Below are positions 1 to 8,337 of a stretch of DNA of 64,000 nucleotides, piece after piece. Under the pieces are notes generated by a model, which did not search any database, had not been told where the DNA came from, and saw only the letters and a program-made list of their open reading frames with translations. This DNA is from Enterococcus mundtii (GTDB taxonomy: Bacteria > Bacillota > Bacilli > Lactobacillales > Enterococcaceae): positions 124,001-188,000 of the forward strand of contig NZ_PUAP01000027.1 of assembly GCF_002947535.1 (NCBI RefSeq), written 5' to 3'. Position numbers and translations under genes: made by a program. Every line of letters begins with the position of its first letter. Position 1 is the first letter of the stretch.

Positions 1-207
1 TTAGCTTGTAGCTTATTTGGCATCTCAAATGACATTGCGATGCAAGTGGTAGGAATCGGATTTATTATTGGGGTCATCCAAGATTCGGTTGAAACAGCTC
101 TGAATTCTTCCAGTGACTTACTATTTACCGCAATTGGTGAATTAGGTGCTAGAAAGAGAAATGGGGAGAATGTTTCGATCAAAAGTCGTTTGAATGAATT
201 GCAATAG
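1..207 (+). CDS. Dicarboxylate/amino acid:cation symporter, C-terminal end (partial)
   Basis: Only the last 68 codons are present, open from base 1 in frame 1 and ending with TAG. The segment [20 protein letters not shown] followed by SDLLFTA matches the conserved last helical region of the sodium or proton/dicarboxylate (DAACS) symporters, where an Asp and an Asn-rich turn bind substrate and cation. A short basic tail (GARKRNGEN) would be cytoplasmic. The substrate (glutamate, dicarboxylate or cystine) cannot be told from this fragment. A terminator follows at once, so it is the last gene of its unit. A full member of the same family lies at 20249-21463. Confidence 0.75.
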   Translation, partial: LACSLFGISNDIAMQVVGIGFIIGVIQDSVETALNSSSDLLFTAIGELGARKRNGENVSIKSRLNELQ

Positions 208-248
208 ATGGATCTTTCTACCATCATTTCAAATTACATTTTTTTTAA

Positions 249-278
249 AGTCAACAGCAATCGTCTGTTGGCTTTTTT
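249..278 (+). terminator. Rho-independent terminator after the symporter
   Basis: A 9-bp stem AGTCAACAG/CTGTTGGCT with one G-T pair is followed by a run of six T. The rest of 208-439 holds only the leader of the next operon, with a TATAGT hexamer at 413-418 that could be its -10 box; no good -35 is seen. Confidence 0.8.
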
Positions 279-439
279 CATATCTTTTATTGTGAGTAGA
301 ATTATTTAGTTGTTTCTGAGTATACTAAAAAAAGACTTCGATTAGTAATGTGCATACTATCTCATTGTTTTCTAATGATTTATTTGGTCTTCTAATCGGT
401 TGTTTGAAAAATTATAGTAAATATAGAAGGTGATGGAAA

Positions 440-2080
440 ATGAAAGTTATGCACTATCAGGAAAATAAAATGCGCAGAATAACCATTCTCAATCGACTGT
501 TGAATTTTGAACACTTAAGTTACCAACAGCTTTCTGATGAATACTTTGTCTCACGAAGTAGTATTGCCAATGATCTTTCTTATGTGAAGGATATTTTTAC
601 CAAAGAAGGATTGAGTTTGACATTTGATCGTTCGGGAACATTTTTTGAAGGAAATGAAATTCAAATCCAACGTGTGTTGAAGCGGACCATCCTTAATCAT
701 TTCAATGAACTAGAAGTGGTAGCAGAGCTGGTAGATCAGCAGCTTTTAAGAAGAATCGAGCAAGCTTTTCGGCAAGGAATCAACGAAAAACAAATGGAGA
801 TTCCAGAGAGTTATTTCAAAAGCATTGTGATTTCAATTTTATTGATTGTCCAACGCTCAAAAGAGGGTAAAAAAATAGATTTGATTGGTAAGAATCAGTA
901 TGGAAAATATTTCTTGGAGTTCAACAAGTACCCGCTTGTGTATGAACTATTAAAAAAATTAGAAGACCAGAAAATTTATCAGTTCACGCAAGAAGAGGTC
1001 CAATATTTAACTTATATTATCGTAGGAAGTGGCTTGAAATTCTTTATGAAAAGTGAAAATATTCCTTTTGCTTTTCGTGGGAAAATTCGACAATTGATCC
1101 AAAAGGTTAGCGAAGGTGTCCAGATTGATTTAACGCAAGATAACCGTTTAGAAGAAGATCTTCTAGTACACCTGTATCAATTACTTTTACGAATTGAAGC
1201 GCAAACAACGATCGTCAATCCTTTGATTGATGAAATCAAACAAAATTATCCGTCCATTTATGGGGTTGTATGGTTTGCATTAAAAGATTTTCGTTGGCCA
1301 AGTGAAGTGAATCTGTCTGAGGATGAAGTTGGGTTTGTCACCATCCATTTTCAAGCTGCTATCGAGAGAATCAAACGATTGAACAAATTATTATTTGTCT
1401 GCCCGAATGGGATTGGAACTAGTTCATTTGTTTCAGCCAAAATACGAAGAATCTTACCTGATATTGACAGCATTGAAACTGCCTCTATTGACAAGTTGAC
1501 TTACATGGATCTATCAGAAATTGATTTTATTATTTCTACAGTAGATATACCCAAGCAAGAAAAGCCTGTCGTCAGAATTTCGCCCATGGTGACTAGTCGT
1601 GATATGAAACGAATCATGAATCATTATATCGATTTAGTGATTGATCATGAGCATATGAAAGAAAGGCGGATATTACCTGAAAAAACAAAACACTTGCTTG
1701 CGGCCAATATTTATTTTGGTCATTATGAGTCAAAAGAAGAAGCAATCCATTTTCTGATTGAGCAGCAAAACTTTAAAAATGACTATAAAAAAGAACAATA
1801 CACCCAGTCGGTTTTTGACCGAGAAGCAATCCAATCTACCTATCTCGATAACGGTTTTGTGATTCCTCATGGTAATCCGTTATTCGTAGAAGAGACTGCT
1901 ATTGCGATATTAGTAGCGGATAAACCAGTTGATTGGGGAAATCAAAAAGCAGATATCATCGTATTATTGATGATCCGAGAAGAAGATGTGAAAGAAGTTG
2001 AAGCAGTGATGAAACTGATCATGCAAGGGATTGGTGATAAAAACTGGTTCATCTCAAAAATGTTGGAGGTAAAAGAATGA
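440..2080 (+). CDS. BglG/MtlR-family PTS-controlled transcriptional regulator
   Basis: A 546-residue regulator built like the MtlR/LicR group. It has an N-terminal HTH (about residues 10-55, with an SRSSIANDLSYVK recognition region), one clear PRD (about 225-315, with FVTIHFQAAIERI near its end), an EIIB-like domain whose P-loop reads FVCPNGIGTSSF (about 320-400), and a C-terminal EIIA domain of fructose/mannitol type with DNGFVIPHGNP as the histidine site (about 405-546). Phosphorylation of these domains by the PTS normally sets activity. It overlaps the next gene by 4 bp (ATGA), so it is translated with the PTS genes it probably controls. The start at ATG 440 has AAGGTGATG upstream. At 546 residues it is shorter than the usual ~690, and a second PRD is not obvious. 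Confidence 0.85.
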   Translation: MKVMHYQENKMRRITILNRLLNFEHLSYQQLSDEYFVSRSSIANDLSYVKDIFTKEGLSLTFDRSGTFFEGNEIQIQRVLKRTILNHFNELEVVAELVDQQLLRRIEQAFRQGINEKQMEIPESYFKSIVISILLIVQRSKEGKKIDLIGKNQYGKYFLEFNKYPLVYELLKKLEDQKIYQFTQEEVQYLTYIIVGSGLKFFMKSENIPFAFRGKIRQLIQKVSEGVQIDLTQDNRLEEDLLVHLYQLLLRIEAQTTIVNPLIDEIKQNYPSIYGVVWFALKDFRWPSEVNLSEDEVGFVTIHFQAAIERIKRLNKLLFVCPNGIGTSSFVSAKIRRILPDIDSIETASIDKLTYMDLSEIDFIISTVDIPKQEKPVVRISPMVTSRDMKRIMNHYIDLVIDHEHMKERRILPEKTKHLLAANIYFGHYESKEEAIHFLIEQQNFKNDYKKEQYTQSVFDREAIQSTYLDNGFVIPHGNPLFVEETAIAILVADKPVDWGNQKADIIVLLMIREEDVKEVEAVMKLIMQGIGDKNWFISKMLEVKE

Positions 2081-2508
2081 GTAGAATTGATCCATTATTG
2101 GCAAAAGAGCAGATCCAAGTAATCGATACAGTGGAAAATTGGGAGACTGCCGTTGAGATTGCAAGTGAGCCTTTGTTAAAAAGTAAAATGATAGCGCATA
2201 CCTATTTGGATAACATGATCAAAAGTGTAGAAGAACATGGTCCATATATGGTTTTAACCGACTATTTTGCCCTCATGCACGCCAAACCAGGAGTAGGAGT
2301 GAATGAACAAAGCATGAGTCTTTTAGTCGTAAAAAATGCAGTAGATATGAAAGAAAAAGCGGTGAAAATATTTTTAATCTTAGCTGCAAAAGATAGTGAG
2401 AGCCATCTGGAGAAATTGCAAGAAATCATGTCCATATTTATGGATGAAGTAAAGTATCAAACTATTTTATCGGGAAATAAGGAACAAATAATCCAATTAC
2501 TAACCTAA
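2077..2508 (+). CDS. PTS EIIA component, ascorbate (UlaC) type
   Basis: A 143-residue stand-alone cytoplasmic EIIA that would pass phosphate from HPr to the EIIB encoded next. The phospho-histidine region reads ALMHAKPGVGVNEQ, the counterpart of the HARPxxGV site of UlaC/SgaA-type EIIA. GGAGGT precedes the ATG, which overlaps the stop of the regulator. The same domain occurs fused to the regulator of the next operon (5911-7992), and both copies keep the NW..A...A..LL pattern near their N-termini. The sugar is not known. Confidence 0.85.
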   Translation: MSRIDPLLAKEQIQVIDTVENWETAVEIASEPLLKSKMIAHTYLDNMIKSVEEHGPYMVLTDYFALMHAKPGVGVNEQSMSLLVVKNAVDMKEKAVKIFLILAAKDSESHLEKLQEIMSIFMDEVKYQTILSGNKEQIIQLLT

Positions 2509-2521
2509 GGAGGAAGAAAAA

Positions 2522-2803
2522 ATGAAAATTTTAGCAGTATGTGGATTTGGTGTTGGAAGTTCAATGGTTTTAAAAATGTCGATTGATAAGGTGATCAAAG
2601 AGCTAGGGCTTAAAGCTACAGTAGAGAATACTGATTTATCCTCAGCAAAAGCGACTCAAGCAGATGTTTATTTTACTAGTAATGAATTACTTCCAGAACT
2701 GAAAGCTTCGGTCAAAGCGCCTGTTTATCCAATCAAAAAATATATGGATACAAATGAAGTGAAAGCACAATTAGAACAATATTTAGCAAACAAGGAGGGC
2801 TAG
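2522..2803 (+). CDS. PTS EIIB component, ascorbate (UlaB) type
   Basis: A 93-residue cytoplasmic phosphotransfer protein. The N-terminal P-loop with the phospho-cysteine reads AVCGFGVGSSMVLKM, typical of the lactose/ascorbate EIIB fold. AAGGAGG lies 10 bp before the ATG. It sits between EIIA and EIIC in one operon with 4-13 bp gaps. Confidence 0.88.
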   Translation: MKILAVCGFGVGSSMVLKMSIDKVIKELGLKATVENTDLSSAKATQADVYFTSNELLPELKASVKAPVYPIKKYMDTNEVKAQLEQYLANKEG

Positions 2804-2807
2804 ACTG

Positions 2808-4058
2808 ATGAATTTTATTAGCGATCATATTTTGAAAAATCCACCTGTTCTTTTAGCCCTGATCGCGATGATCGGTTTGATCATCCAACGAAAGTCATTT
2901 TCAGAAATCATCAAAGGTTCCTTGACCGCAGCCTTTGGGATGGTGGCGTTAACGGCTGGGGTAAATATGTTGGTAGGGACGATAGCTCCTATCAATACAG
3001 CGGTCCAGACACAATTAGGTGTGCAAGTTACTGAAGGGTTATCTGATGTGACTTTTACAGCAGAATACGGTGGTACAGTCGGTTTAGCTATGTTCTTAGG
3101 ATTGATCATCCATTTATTGATTGCTCGGTTTACACCAGTCAAAACGATTTTTCTGACTGGGCACATGCTGTGGTGGTTCCCATTTGTATTTGTAGCTGCC
3201 GGAGTAGAGGCTGGTCTAACTGGCACTTTACTGATTGGGATCAGTGCATTATTGTCTGCTTGCTATTGGTCATTCATGCCATGGATCATGCGCAAATATG
3301 TTTGGGATGCTACCGGTGATGATTCTTTCTTGATCGGTCATCCAACAGGGATCTTATCATTGATTTCAGGATTTGTGGCAAAGCGTGTGGGAAATAAAGA
3401 AAAATCGACAGAAGATATCAATGTTCCAGAGAACCTTTCATTTTTCCGTGAAATTTCGATCACGGGAGCATTGGTCATGTTTCTTATGAATGTGGTAGTT
3501 GGGATCATCGCACCAGTTTTGATTCCAGAAGGTGGGAATCTTGTTATGTTTGCCATTGAAGCTGGGTTGAATTTCGGTGCTGGATTATTGATCATGTTGT
3601 ATGGTGTTCGTTTATTGATTAATCAAATTATTCCAGCTTTCCAAGGGATTGCTGAAAAAGTGGTACCAGGTGCGAAACCTGCTTTTGATGTCCCGATTCT
3701 ATTCAATTATCGTCCGAATGCGGTCATTATTGGGTTTATCGTTGCGATGATCACTTCAACGATTTTAGTTGTCTTAGCAAATTCATTCCAGTTATTTGGT
3801 GTACTGATTGTACCATTGGTCATTACAAGTTTCTTTGAATGTGGTGGAGCTGCAGTCATTGGTGAAGGCCAAGGCGGTTTTCGTGGGGCAGTTCTCGGAA
3901 CGATTGCAGCATCTGTCGCAATGGTTGCTTTAGTTGGTTTTTCTGCCATGATTTTCAGTACAACGATCCAAAGTTGGATCTTGATTTTTGGCGGAAACGA
4001 TTTGTCATTGTGGGGAATGATTGGACGAGGAATCAGCAGTTTGTTTGGAGGGTTTTAA
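2808..4058 (+). CDS. PTS EIIC component, UlaA (ascorbate) family
   Basis: A 416-residue integral membrane permease with about 10-11 hydrophobic segments. It belongs to the UlaA-type EIIC family, shown by the start ILKNPPVLLALIAMIGLIIQ, the central GHPTGILSLISGFVAK and the conserved PAFDVPILFNYRPNAVIIGF. It carries the sugar inward while EIIB phosphorylates it. UlaA relatives in Firmicutes transport various pentitol- or ascorbate-like substrates, so the family does not prove ascorbate. It is followed directly by the SIS-domain gene. Confidence 0.88.
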   Translation: MNFISDHILKNPPVLLALIAMIGLIIQRKSFSEIIKGSLTAAFGMVALTAGVNMLVGTIAPINTAVQTQLGVQVTEGLSDVTFTAEYGGTVGLAMFLGLIIHLLIARFTPVKTIFLTGHMLWWFPFVFVAAGVEAGLTGTLLIGISALLSACYWSFMPWIMRKYVWDATGDDSFLIGHPTGILSLISGFVAKRVGNKEKSTEDINVPENLSFFREISITGALVMFLMNVVVGIIAPVLIPEGGNLVMFAIEAGLNFGAGLLIMLYGVRLLINQIIPAFQGIAEKVVPGAKPAFDVPILFNYRPNAVIIGFIVAMITSTILVVLANSFQLFGVLIVPLVITSFFECGGAAVIGEGQGGFRGAVLGTIAASVAMVALVGFSAMIFSTTIQSWILIFGGNDLSLWGMIGRGISSLFGGF

Positions 4059-4799
4059 ATGTTTCGTTACATGGATAAAATCAGAGAACTATTAACAATT
4101 GTCGAAGAAAAAGAAAGGCAATCAATTGGAGAAGCGATTAAATTATTGACTCAAGCAAATTTACAAAAACATTCTATCTATATTTTTGGCGCCAGCCACG
4201 CGGGTATTTTAGCAGAGGAAATGTATTACCGCGCTGGAGGAATGATGACGATCAATGCAATATTTGGACGAGAAGTGATGTTGGATCGAAATCCAGTAAC
4301 CTTTACGAGTCAAATGGAGCGATTAGAAGGCTATGGAATGGCCATAGCCGGAACGATTCCTTTTAAAGAAAATGATGTATTGATTCTTCATTCAGTATCT
4401 GGCAGAAACCCGATCATTATTGATTTAGCTAAAGTGGCAAAAGAAAAAGGAGTAAAAATCATCGCACTAACAAATGTATCCTATTCGAAATCTGTAACTA
4501 GTCGCCATTCATCAGGGAAACGATTATTTGAAATTGCGGATATCGTGATCGATAACCACGGCGATATCGGAGATGCGTGTTGTGAACTAACAGGGCTATC
4601 ACAAAAGGTCGGGCCTTCTTCTACGGTGATTGGAGCGTCCATTCTCAATACGATCATTGTAGAAGTTTGTGAACAGTTGATTTCTGAGGGAGTGAAACAT
4701 CCACCGATTTTCTATTCTGCCAATATAGATGGTGGCGATCAATTGAATGCTGAATTATTTGAAACGTACAAAAAGGTCATTCATTATCCATTCACTTAA
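4059..4799 (+). CDS. SIS-domain protein, UPF0309-like (sugar phosphate isomerase/binding)
   Basis: A 246-residue protein starting at the base after the EIIC stop, so translation is coupled. The SIS (phosphosugar isomerase) fold is indicated by IYIFGASHAGILAEEMYYR (about residues 38-57), ILHSVSGRNPIIIDLAKVAK (about 108-127) and IIALTNVSYSKSVTSRH. The UPF0309 group also contains the KVGPSSTVIGASILN stretch seen here. It probably isomerises or senses the phosphosugar made by the PTS upstream. The exact reaction is not known. Confidence 0.8.
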   Translation: MFRYMDKIRELLTIVEEKERQSIGEAIKLLTQANLQKHSIYIFGASHAGILAEEMYYRAGGMMTINAIFGREVMLDRNPVTFTSQMERLEGYGMAIAGTIPFKENDVLILHSVSGRNPIIIDLAKVAKEKGVKIIALTNVSYSKSVTSRHSSGKRLFEIADIVIDNHGDIGDACCELTGLSQKVGPSSTVIGASILNTIIVEVCEQLISEGVKHPPIFYSANIDGGDQLNAELFETYKKVIHYPFT

Positions 4800-4872
4800 A
4801 CTAGCGCGTCGTGAGCCATTGATTTTAAAAAGATAACTTTTTTGAGAATATAGTAAATAAGCTATGTCAAAG

Positions 4873-4928
4873 CAAAAAATCCTTTGATCCTAACTCACTG
4901 AGTGTGACAGAATCAATAGGATTTTTTG
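4873..4928 (+). terminator. Rho-independent terminator of the first PTS operon
   Basis: The arms CAAAAAATCCT (4873-4883) and AGGATTTTTTG (4918-4928) form a stem of up to 11 bp around a 34-base interior; the right arm carries the T run. Confidence 0.65.
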
Positions 4929-4990
4929 TTTTGCAATTAAATTGAAAATGTTATTCTGTATATAAGAATAAAAGTGTTTTGGAGGAGTAC

Positions 4991-5635
4991 ATGGTTTTTT
5001 TACGACGTTATGGGCTTTATTTTTTATTTCTAGGAGTGTTGAGTGATTTTTCGACACCTTATATTTTGGGCTTGTTCTATCCAGGTTTAGATCAATTGAC
5101 GCTGCCGATCAGTGTGTTCGGTGACGTCACAAGTCCAGTGAGAACATTCTTTCTTGTTTGTTCTGTTTTTTCAGGCATCTTTTTTATCTTATCCTTACCT
5201 GCATTGTATGCTTCGTTTGAAAAAGTATCTACTCATTTAGCGAAATGGTTGGTTGTTTCACTAGGTTTCTATGCGATAGGCGATTGCCTTTTTACAGGAT
5301 TGTTTAGTCTTAACACCCAAGCTACTTCGTGGGATTTCTCAACGTGGGTACATAATGTTGGTTCTAGTTTAGGTTATAGTGGCTTTCTTTTATTTCCGGT
5401 TTTTGCTTTATTGCTCTATCGAAAAGAAGCGAATCAACCAATCAGTCGAATGTATATCGTCTTAATAAGCTTGAGTCTGCTGAGTGCGATGATTTACGGA
5501 CTGGCAAGGATCCCAGTGCTGAATCACCTCCCACTATTGGATAAACTAGGTTTTTGTCAAAGATTGAGTTACTTCTTCAATTATTTAACGATCGTATCAG
5601 TAGGTATCAACCAACTAAAACGAGTGACAAAATAG
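4991..5635 (+). CDS. DUF998-type membrane protein
   Basis: A 214-residue protein with about six hydrophobic segments. It resembles the DUF998 family of small polytopic membrane proteins of unknown function (start MVFLRRYGLYFLFLGVLSDF, then SVFGDVTSPVRTFF). The start is taken at ATG 4991 because GGAGG (4981-4985) lies 5 bp before it; an in-frame TTG at 4979 would sit before the ribosome site. It is a single-gene unit, with a terminator before it and a long inverted repeat after it. No substrate or partner can be inferred. Confidence 0.7.
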   Translation: MVFLRRYGLYFLFLGVLSDFSTPYILGLFYPGLDQLTLPISVFGDVTSPVRTFFLVCSVFSGIFFILSLPALYASFEKVSTHLAKWLVVSLGFYAIGDCLFTGLFSLNTQATSWDFSTWVHNVGSSLGYSGFLLFPVFALLLYRKEANQPISRMYIVLISLSLLSAMIYGLARIPVLNHLPLLDKLGFCQRLSYFFNYLTIVSVGINQLKRVTK

Positions 5636-5708
5636 CTGTTTGGTTGAACGAAATGATTATTTCTAAACAATCGAATAAGCGAGCTTCCTGAAGGTTTTTT
5701 TCAGAAAA

Positions 5709-5760
5709 TTAGCCGCGCAAGCCAAAAATAGGAGAGACTATTTTCGACTTGCGCGGCTTA
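5709..5760. repeat. Long intergenic inverted repeat, family member 1
   Basis: The outer arms TTAGCCGCGCAAG (5709-5721) and CTTGCGCGGCTTA (5748-5760) pair with one mismatch, and the inner arms AAAATAG/CTATTTT extend the hairpin. The right end runs GGCTTATTTC, a border like those at 31516 and 57512. It may also end transcription of the DUF998 gene, but no long T run follows. Confidence 0.65.
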
Positions 5761-5827
5761 TTTCTCGAAAGTAGGTACTTCTGCTACTAACTTGCTTAAA
5801 AAAATTTATAAAGGTGTTCTTACTTTT

Positions 5828-5846
5828 CTGCCAACTTAATTGGCAG
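5828..5846. promoter_or_regulatory. Inverted repeat, candidate operator of the second PTS operon
   Basis: A perfect 7-bp dyad CTGCCAA/TTGGCAG with 5 bp between, 65 bp before the regulator start. The right arm starts TTGGCA, which could serve as a -35 box; no convincing -10 follows at 17 bp. Confidence 0.4.
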
Positions 5847-5864
5847 AAATCTCTACTTTTTAAT

Positions 5865-5879
5865 TTGGAAGCGCCAACA
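5865..5879 (+). promoter_or_regulatory. Candidate CcpA box (cre)
   Basis: TTGGAAGCGCCAACA matches the consensus WTGNAANCGNWNNCW at all but one fixed position. It lies 31 bp before the start of the PTS regulator, a position suited to catabolite repression by roadblock. Confidence 0.45.
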
Positions 5880-5910
5880 TATACTTGGTTCAGAAAGGAA
5901 AATCAATCAT

Positions 5911-7992
5911 ATGAAAACGAGAACGATTGAGTTACTTCAAAGATTTAGAGCATATCATTATCCAATCAAAGCGGAACAATTAGCTTTAGAGTATCAAGTC
6001 AGTCAACGAACGATTCGTCAAGATGTGCTTGATGCCAATAGTTGGTTGCGAGCCAATCAGCTGGCAGAGATCCAAACGATTCGTAAGCAAGGGTTTCTGT
6101 TGCGTTTAAGCGATGAGGAAGAAAAAAGATTGGCAGAAGCATTGGTGACTTATCAAGAGGAGTTGTTGAATCGTGACGAGAGGACCTTTGATTTAGTGTT
6201 ATCGATTGCTTATGAGCAACAGCCAGTTTATTTGAATCGTAAGGAAGAAGCATTCATGATCTCGAAAAGTACGCTGGACGAAGATATGCGTCGTTTGCGA
6301 GCGGATTTGATCAAATACGGTATCGAGATCGTGAGTTTTGGTAGACAGGGATTGGTCTATAAAGGAGCGGAGCGCTCCATCCGCACGATGATTTATGACT
6401 TGATCAATAAGAATCTAGGAAGAATTGATTTTTCAGCAAGAAATGGTACGAAAATCACTGCGGCTCAAAGAATTTTTCAACAGTATTTTCCACCTTCGGA
6501 GATTGTAAAGCTCGAAGCCATCTATACAGATACTATGATCAGACAAGAAGATGATATCTACAAAAATCAACTCTTGCTGTTTACGATGATTTGGGTCCAG
6601 CGAGTCAGAAAGCATGAACTTATTGCAGCCATCAATTGGAAAAATAATAACGAAAAAAAAGATTGTTTCACTGATTTTATTGAAAAAGTCATCGTTGAGT
6701 TTCGCTTGACAGACGTTCCACCGGTTGAAAGAAACTACCTTCGTTTTACGATTGAGACATTCAGTTCAAAAGATATCAGTAATTCGTTGGAATGGGTCCA
6801 AGCCCAACTGTTGACGATCCAACTGATCCAGTTCGTCGAGGAACAGACCCGTATCCCATTTCACTTAAAAGAAGAAATCCTGTGTGAAAACCTTTATAAA
6901 CATATGACGGCTTTGATCATTCGCATCAAACATCGAATCCAAGTCACGAATCCTTTGAAAGAAAATATTCGGGCCAATTACCGCCCCATCTATGAAGCAG
7001 TTGAATTATTTGTCCCAACGATCGAGGAAGTCATTGGTGGAGAGATAATCGAAGATGAACTTGCTTTTCTAGTGATCCATTTTTCGACGATTGCTAGCAC
7101 GATCAAACAGAATGTCACGTCCATGTATAAATCAGTGGTGGTTTGTCACCATGGACTGGCGACCGGCAATCTATTAGCAGAAAATTTAAAAGAGAAGTTT
7201 CCACAAATTGAAGTTGTTGCGGTATTGAGTTCTAAAGAAGCGGAGTTGGTGGATAAGTTAGATGTTGATTTGATTTTCAGTACGTTTCAATTATCAGATC
7301 AGAACAAACCACTGCTTGTGTTGGAGCCTATTTTAACCGATGCGAATCGTCCGATCATTGCAGAATTTTTAAACGCTCACCAAAAGGTCCAACGGCTGAT
7401 TCCGACAGAGAGTGGGCAAACAGAATTGTTTACCGACGTCTTGCGGATCGTGGAAGAAAGTGGAGGCAAGATCGATCGGTCAATCTACACCAAATTAGAA
7501 ACATTATTTGAGCAAAATCATTTAGAAATCAATAAAAGGGAGATCCAACCAATGCTAAAAGACATTTTGACAGATAATCATATATTGATCCAAGAACACG
7601 TAGACAATTGGCAAGAAGCGATTGAACGAGTGGCTAAACCATTGTTGAAAGAAAATATCGTTGAGTCAAGTTATGTTGATGCGATGGTCCGTGCAGTAGA
7701 AGAGTATGGCGCCTATATCGTTATTGGCAAGCATCTGGCATTAGCCCATGCCAGACCAGAAGATGGCGTCAATAAGTTAGGGGTGAGTGTCGCGACGATT
7801 CATCAGCCAGTTGATTTTGGCAATGAAGAGATGGATCCGGTTAAAATCATTTTCTGCTTAGCAGCGGTGGATTCGTATTCTCATTTAACGATCATGAAAG
7901 AGTTGATCGAGTTGATCAATGACGAAACGAAATTGACTCGTTTGATCGAAAGTCCTAATGTAGATTCATTTAAAAAACGACTATTTAAGTAG
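5911..7992 (+). CDS. BglG/MtlR-family regulator with fused UlaC-type EIIA domain
   Basis: A 693-residue regulator. It has an N-terminal HTH (QRTIRQDVLDANSWL) and a second HTH-like part (about 90-160), two PRDs (about 195-300 and 305-410, the second ending near DELAFLVIHFSTIAS), and an EIIB-like domain with VVCHHGLATGNLL (about 415-500). The C-terminal EIIA domain (about 550-693) has the site ALAHARPEDGVN, which is of UlaC (ascorbate) type and not the mannitol type found in the regulator at 440. No separate EIIA gene follows, unlike in the first operon. The fused domain might therefore be a sensor only, or might donate phosphate to the EIIB encoded next. Confidence 0.87.
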   Translation: MKTRTIELLQRFRAYHYPIKAEQLALEYQVSQRTIRQDVLDANSWLRANQLAEIQTIRKQGFLLRLSDEEEKRLAEALVTYQEELLNRDERTFDLVLSIAYEQQPVYLNRKEEAFMISKSTLDEDMRRLRADLIKYGIEIVSFGRQGLVYKGAERSIRTMIYDLINKNLGRIDFSARNGTKITAAQRIFQQYFPPSEIVKLEAIYTDTMIRQEDDIYKNQLLLFTMIWVQRVRKHELIAAINWKNNNEKKDCFTDFIEKVIVEFRLTDVPPVERNYLRFTIETFSSKDISNSLEWVQAQLLTIQLIQFVEEQTRIPFHLKEEILCENLYKHMTALIIRIKHRIQVTNPLKENIRANYRPIYEAVELFVPTIEEVIGGEIIEDELAFLVIHFSTIASTIKQNVTSMYKSVVVCHHGLATGNLLAENLKEKFPQIEVVAVLSSKEAELVDKLDVDLIFSTFQLSDQNKPLLVLEPILTDANRPIIAEFLNAHQKVQRLIPTESGQTELFTDVLRIVEESGGKIDRSIYTKLETLFEQNHLEINKREIQPMLKDILTDNHILIQEHVDNWQEAIERVAKPLLKENIVESSYVDAMVRAVEEYGAYIVIGKHLALAHARPEDGVNKLGVSVATIHQPVDFGNEEMDPVKIIFCLAAVDSYSHLTIMKELIELINDETKLTRLIESPNVDSFKKRLFK

Positions 7993-8010
7993 AAAGAAGG
8001 AGAGAGTGGA

Positions 8011-8313
8011 ATGAACAAATTGAATATTTTATTTGTATGTGGTGCAGGGTTAGGAAGTAGTTTTGCCGCTCAAATGTCAGCTGAAGATGTATTGAATAAA
8101 TTAGGAGTGACAGCTAAGCTGGATCACTGTGATATTTCTTCGGCCGTTTCGATGAAGCCGGATGTGATCATTACCGCAGAGAATTTTCGTTCACAATTTG
8201 AGAAATTTACCATTGATCCGACAACAGCCATGATTTACTTGAAAAATATCGTCTCAAAAGTTGAGATCGAAGAGAAGTTAACACCAGTTTTACAAAGTAA
8301 GGGAGCTATCTAA
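8011..8313 (+). CDS. PTS EIIB component, ascorbate type
   Basis: A 100-residue cytoplasmic EIIB with the phospho-cysteine loop FVCGAGLGSSFAAQM near the N-terminus. GAAGGAGAG precedes the ATG. It is homologous to the EIIB at 2522 and would phosphorylate the sugar carried by the EIIC encoded 24 bp downstream. Confidence 0.87.
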   Translation: MNKLNILFVCGAGLGSSFAAQMSAEDVLNKLGVTAKLDHCDISSAVSMKPDVIITAENFRSQFEKFTIDPTTAMIYLKNIVSKVEIEEKLTPVLQSKGAI

Positions 8314-8337
8314 TCAAGAAAAATAGGGGGAGAAAAC

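Noticed and set aside
2825-3949. Antisense open frames within the first EIIC gene
   Set aside because: They have no ribosome sites, are rich in Pro/Thr/Ala as expected of reversed membrane-protein codons, and the sense gene is clear.
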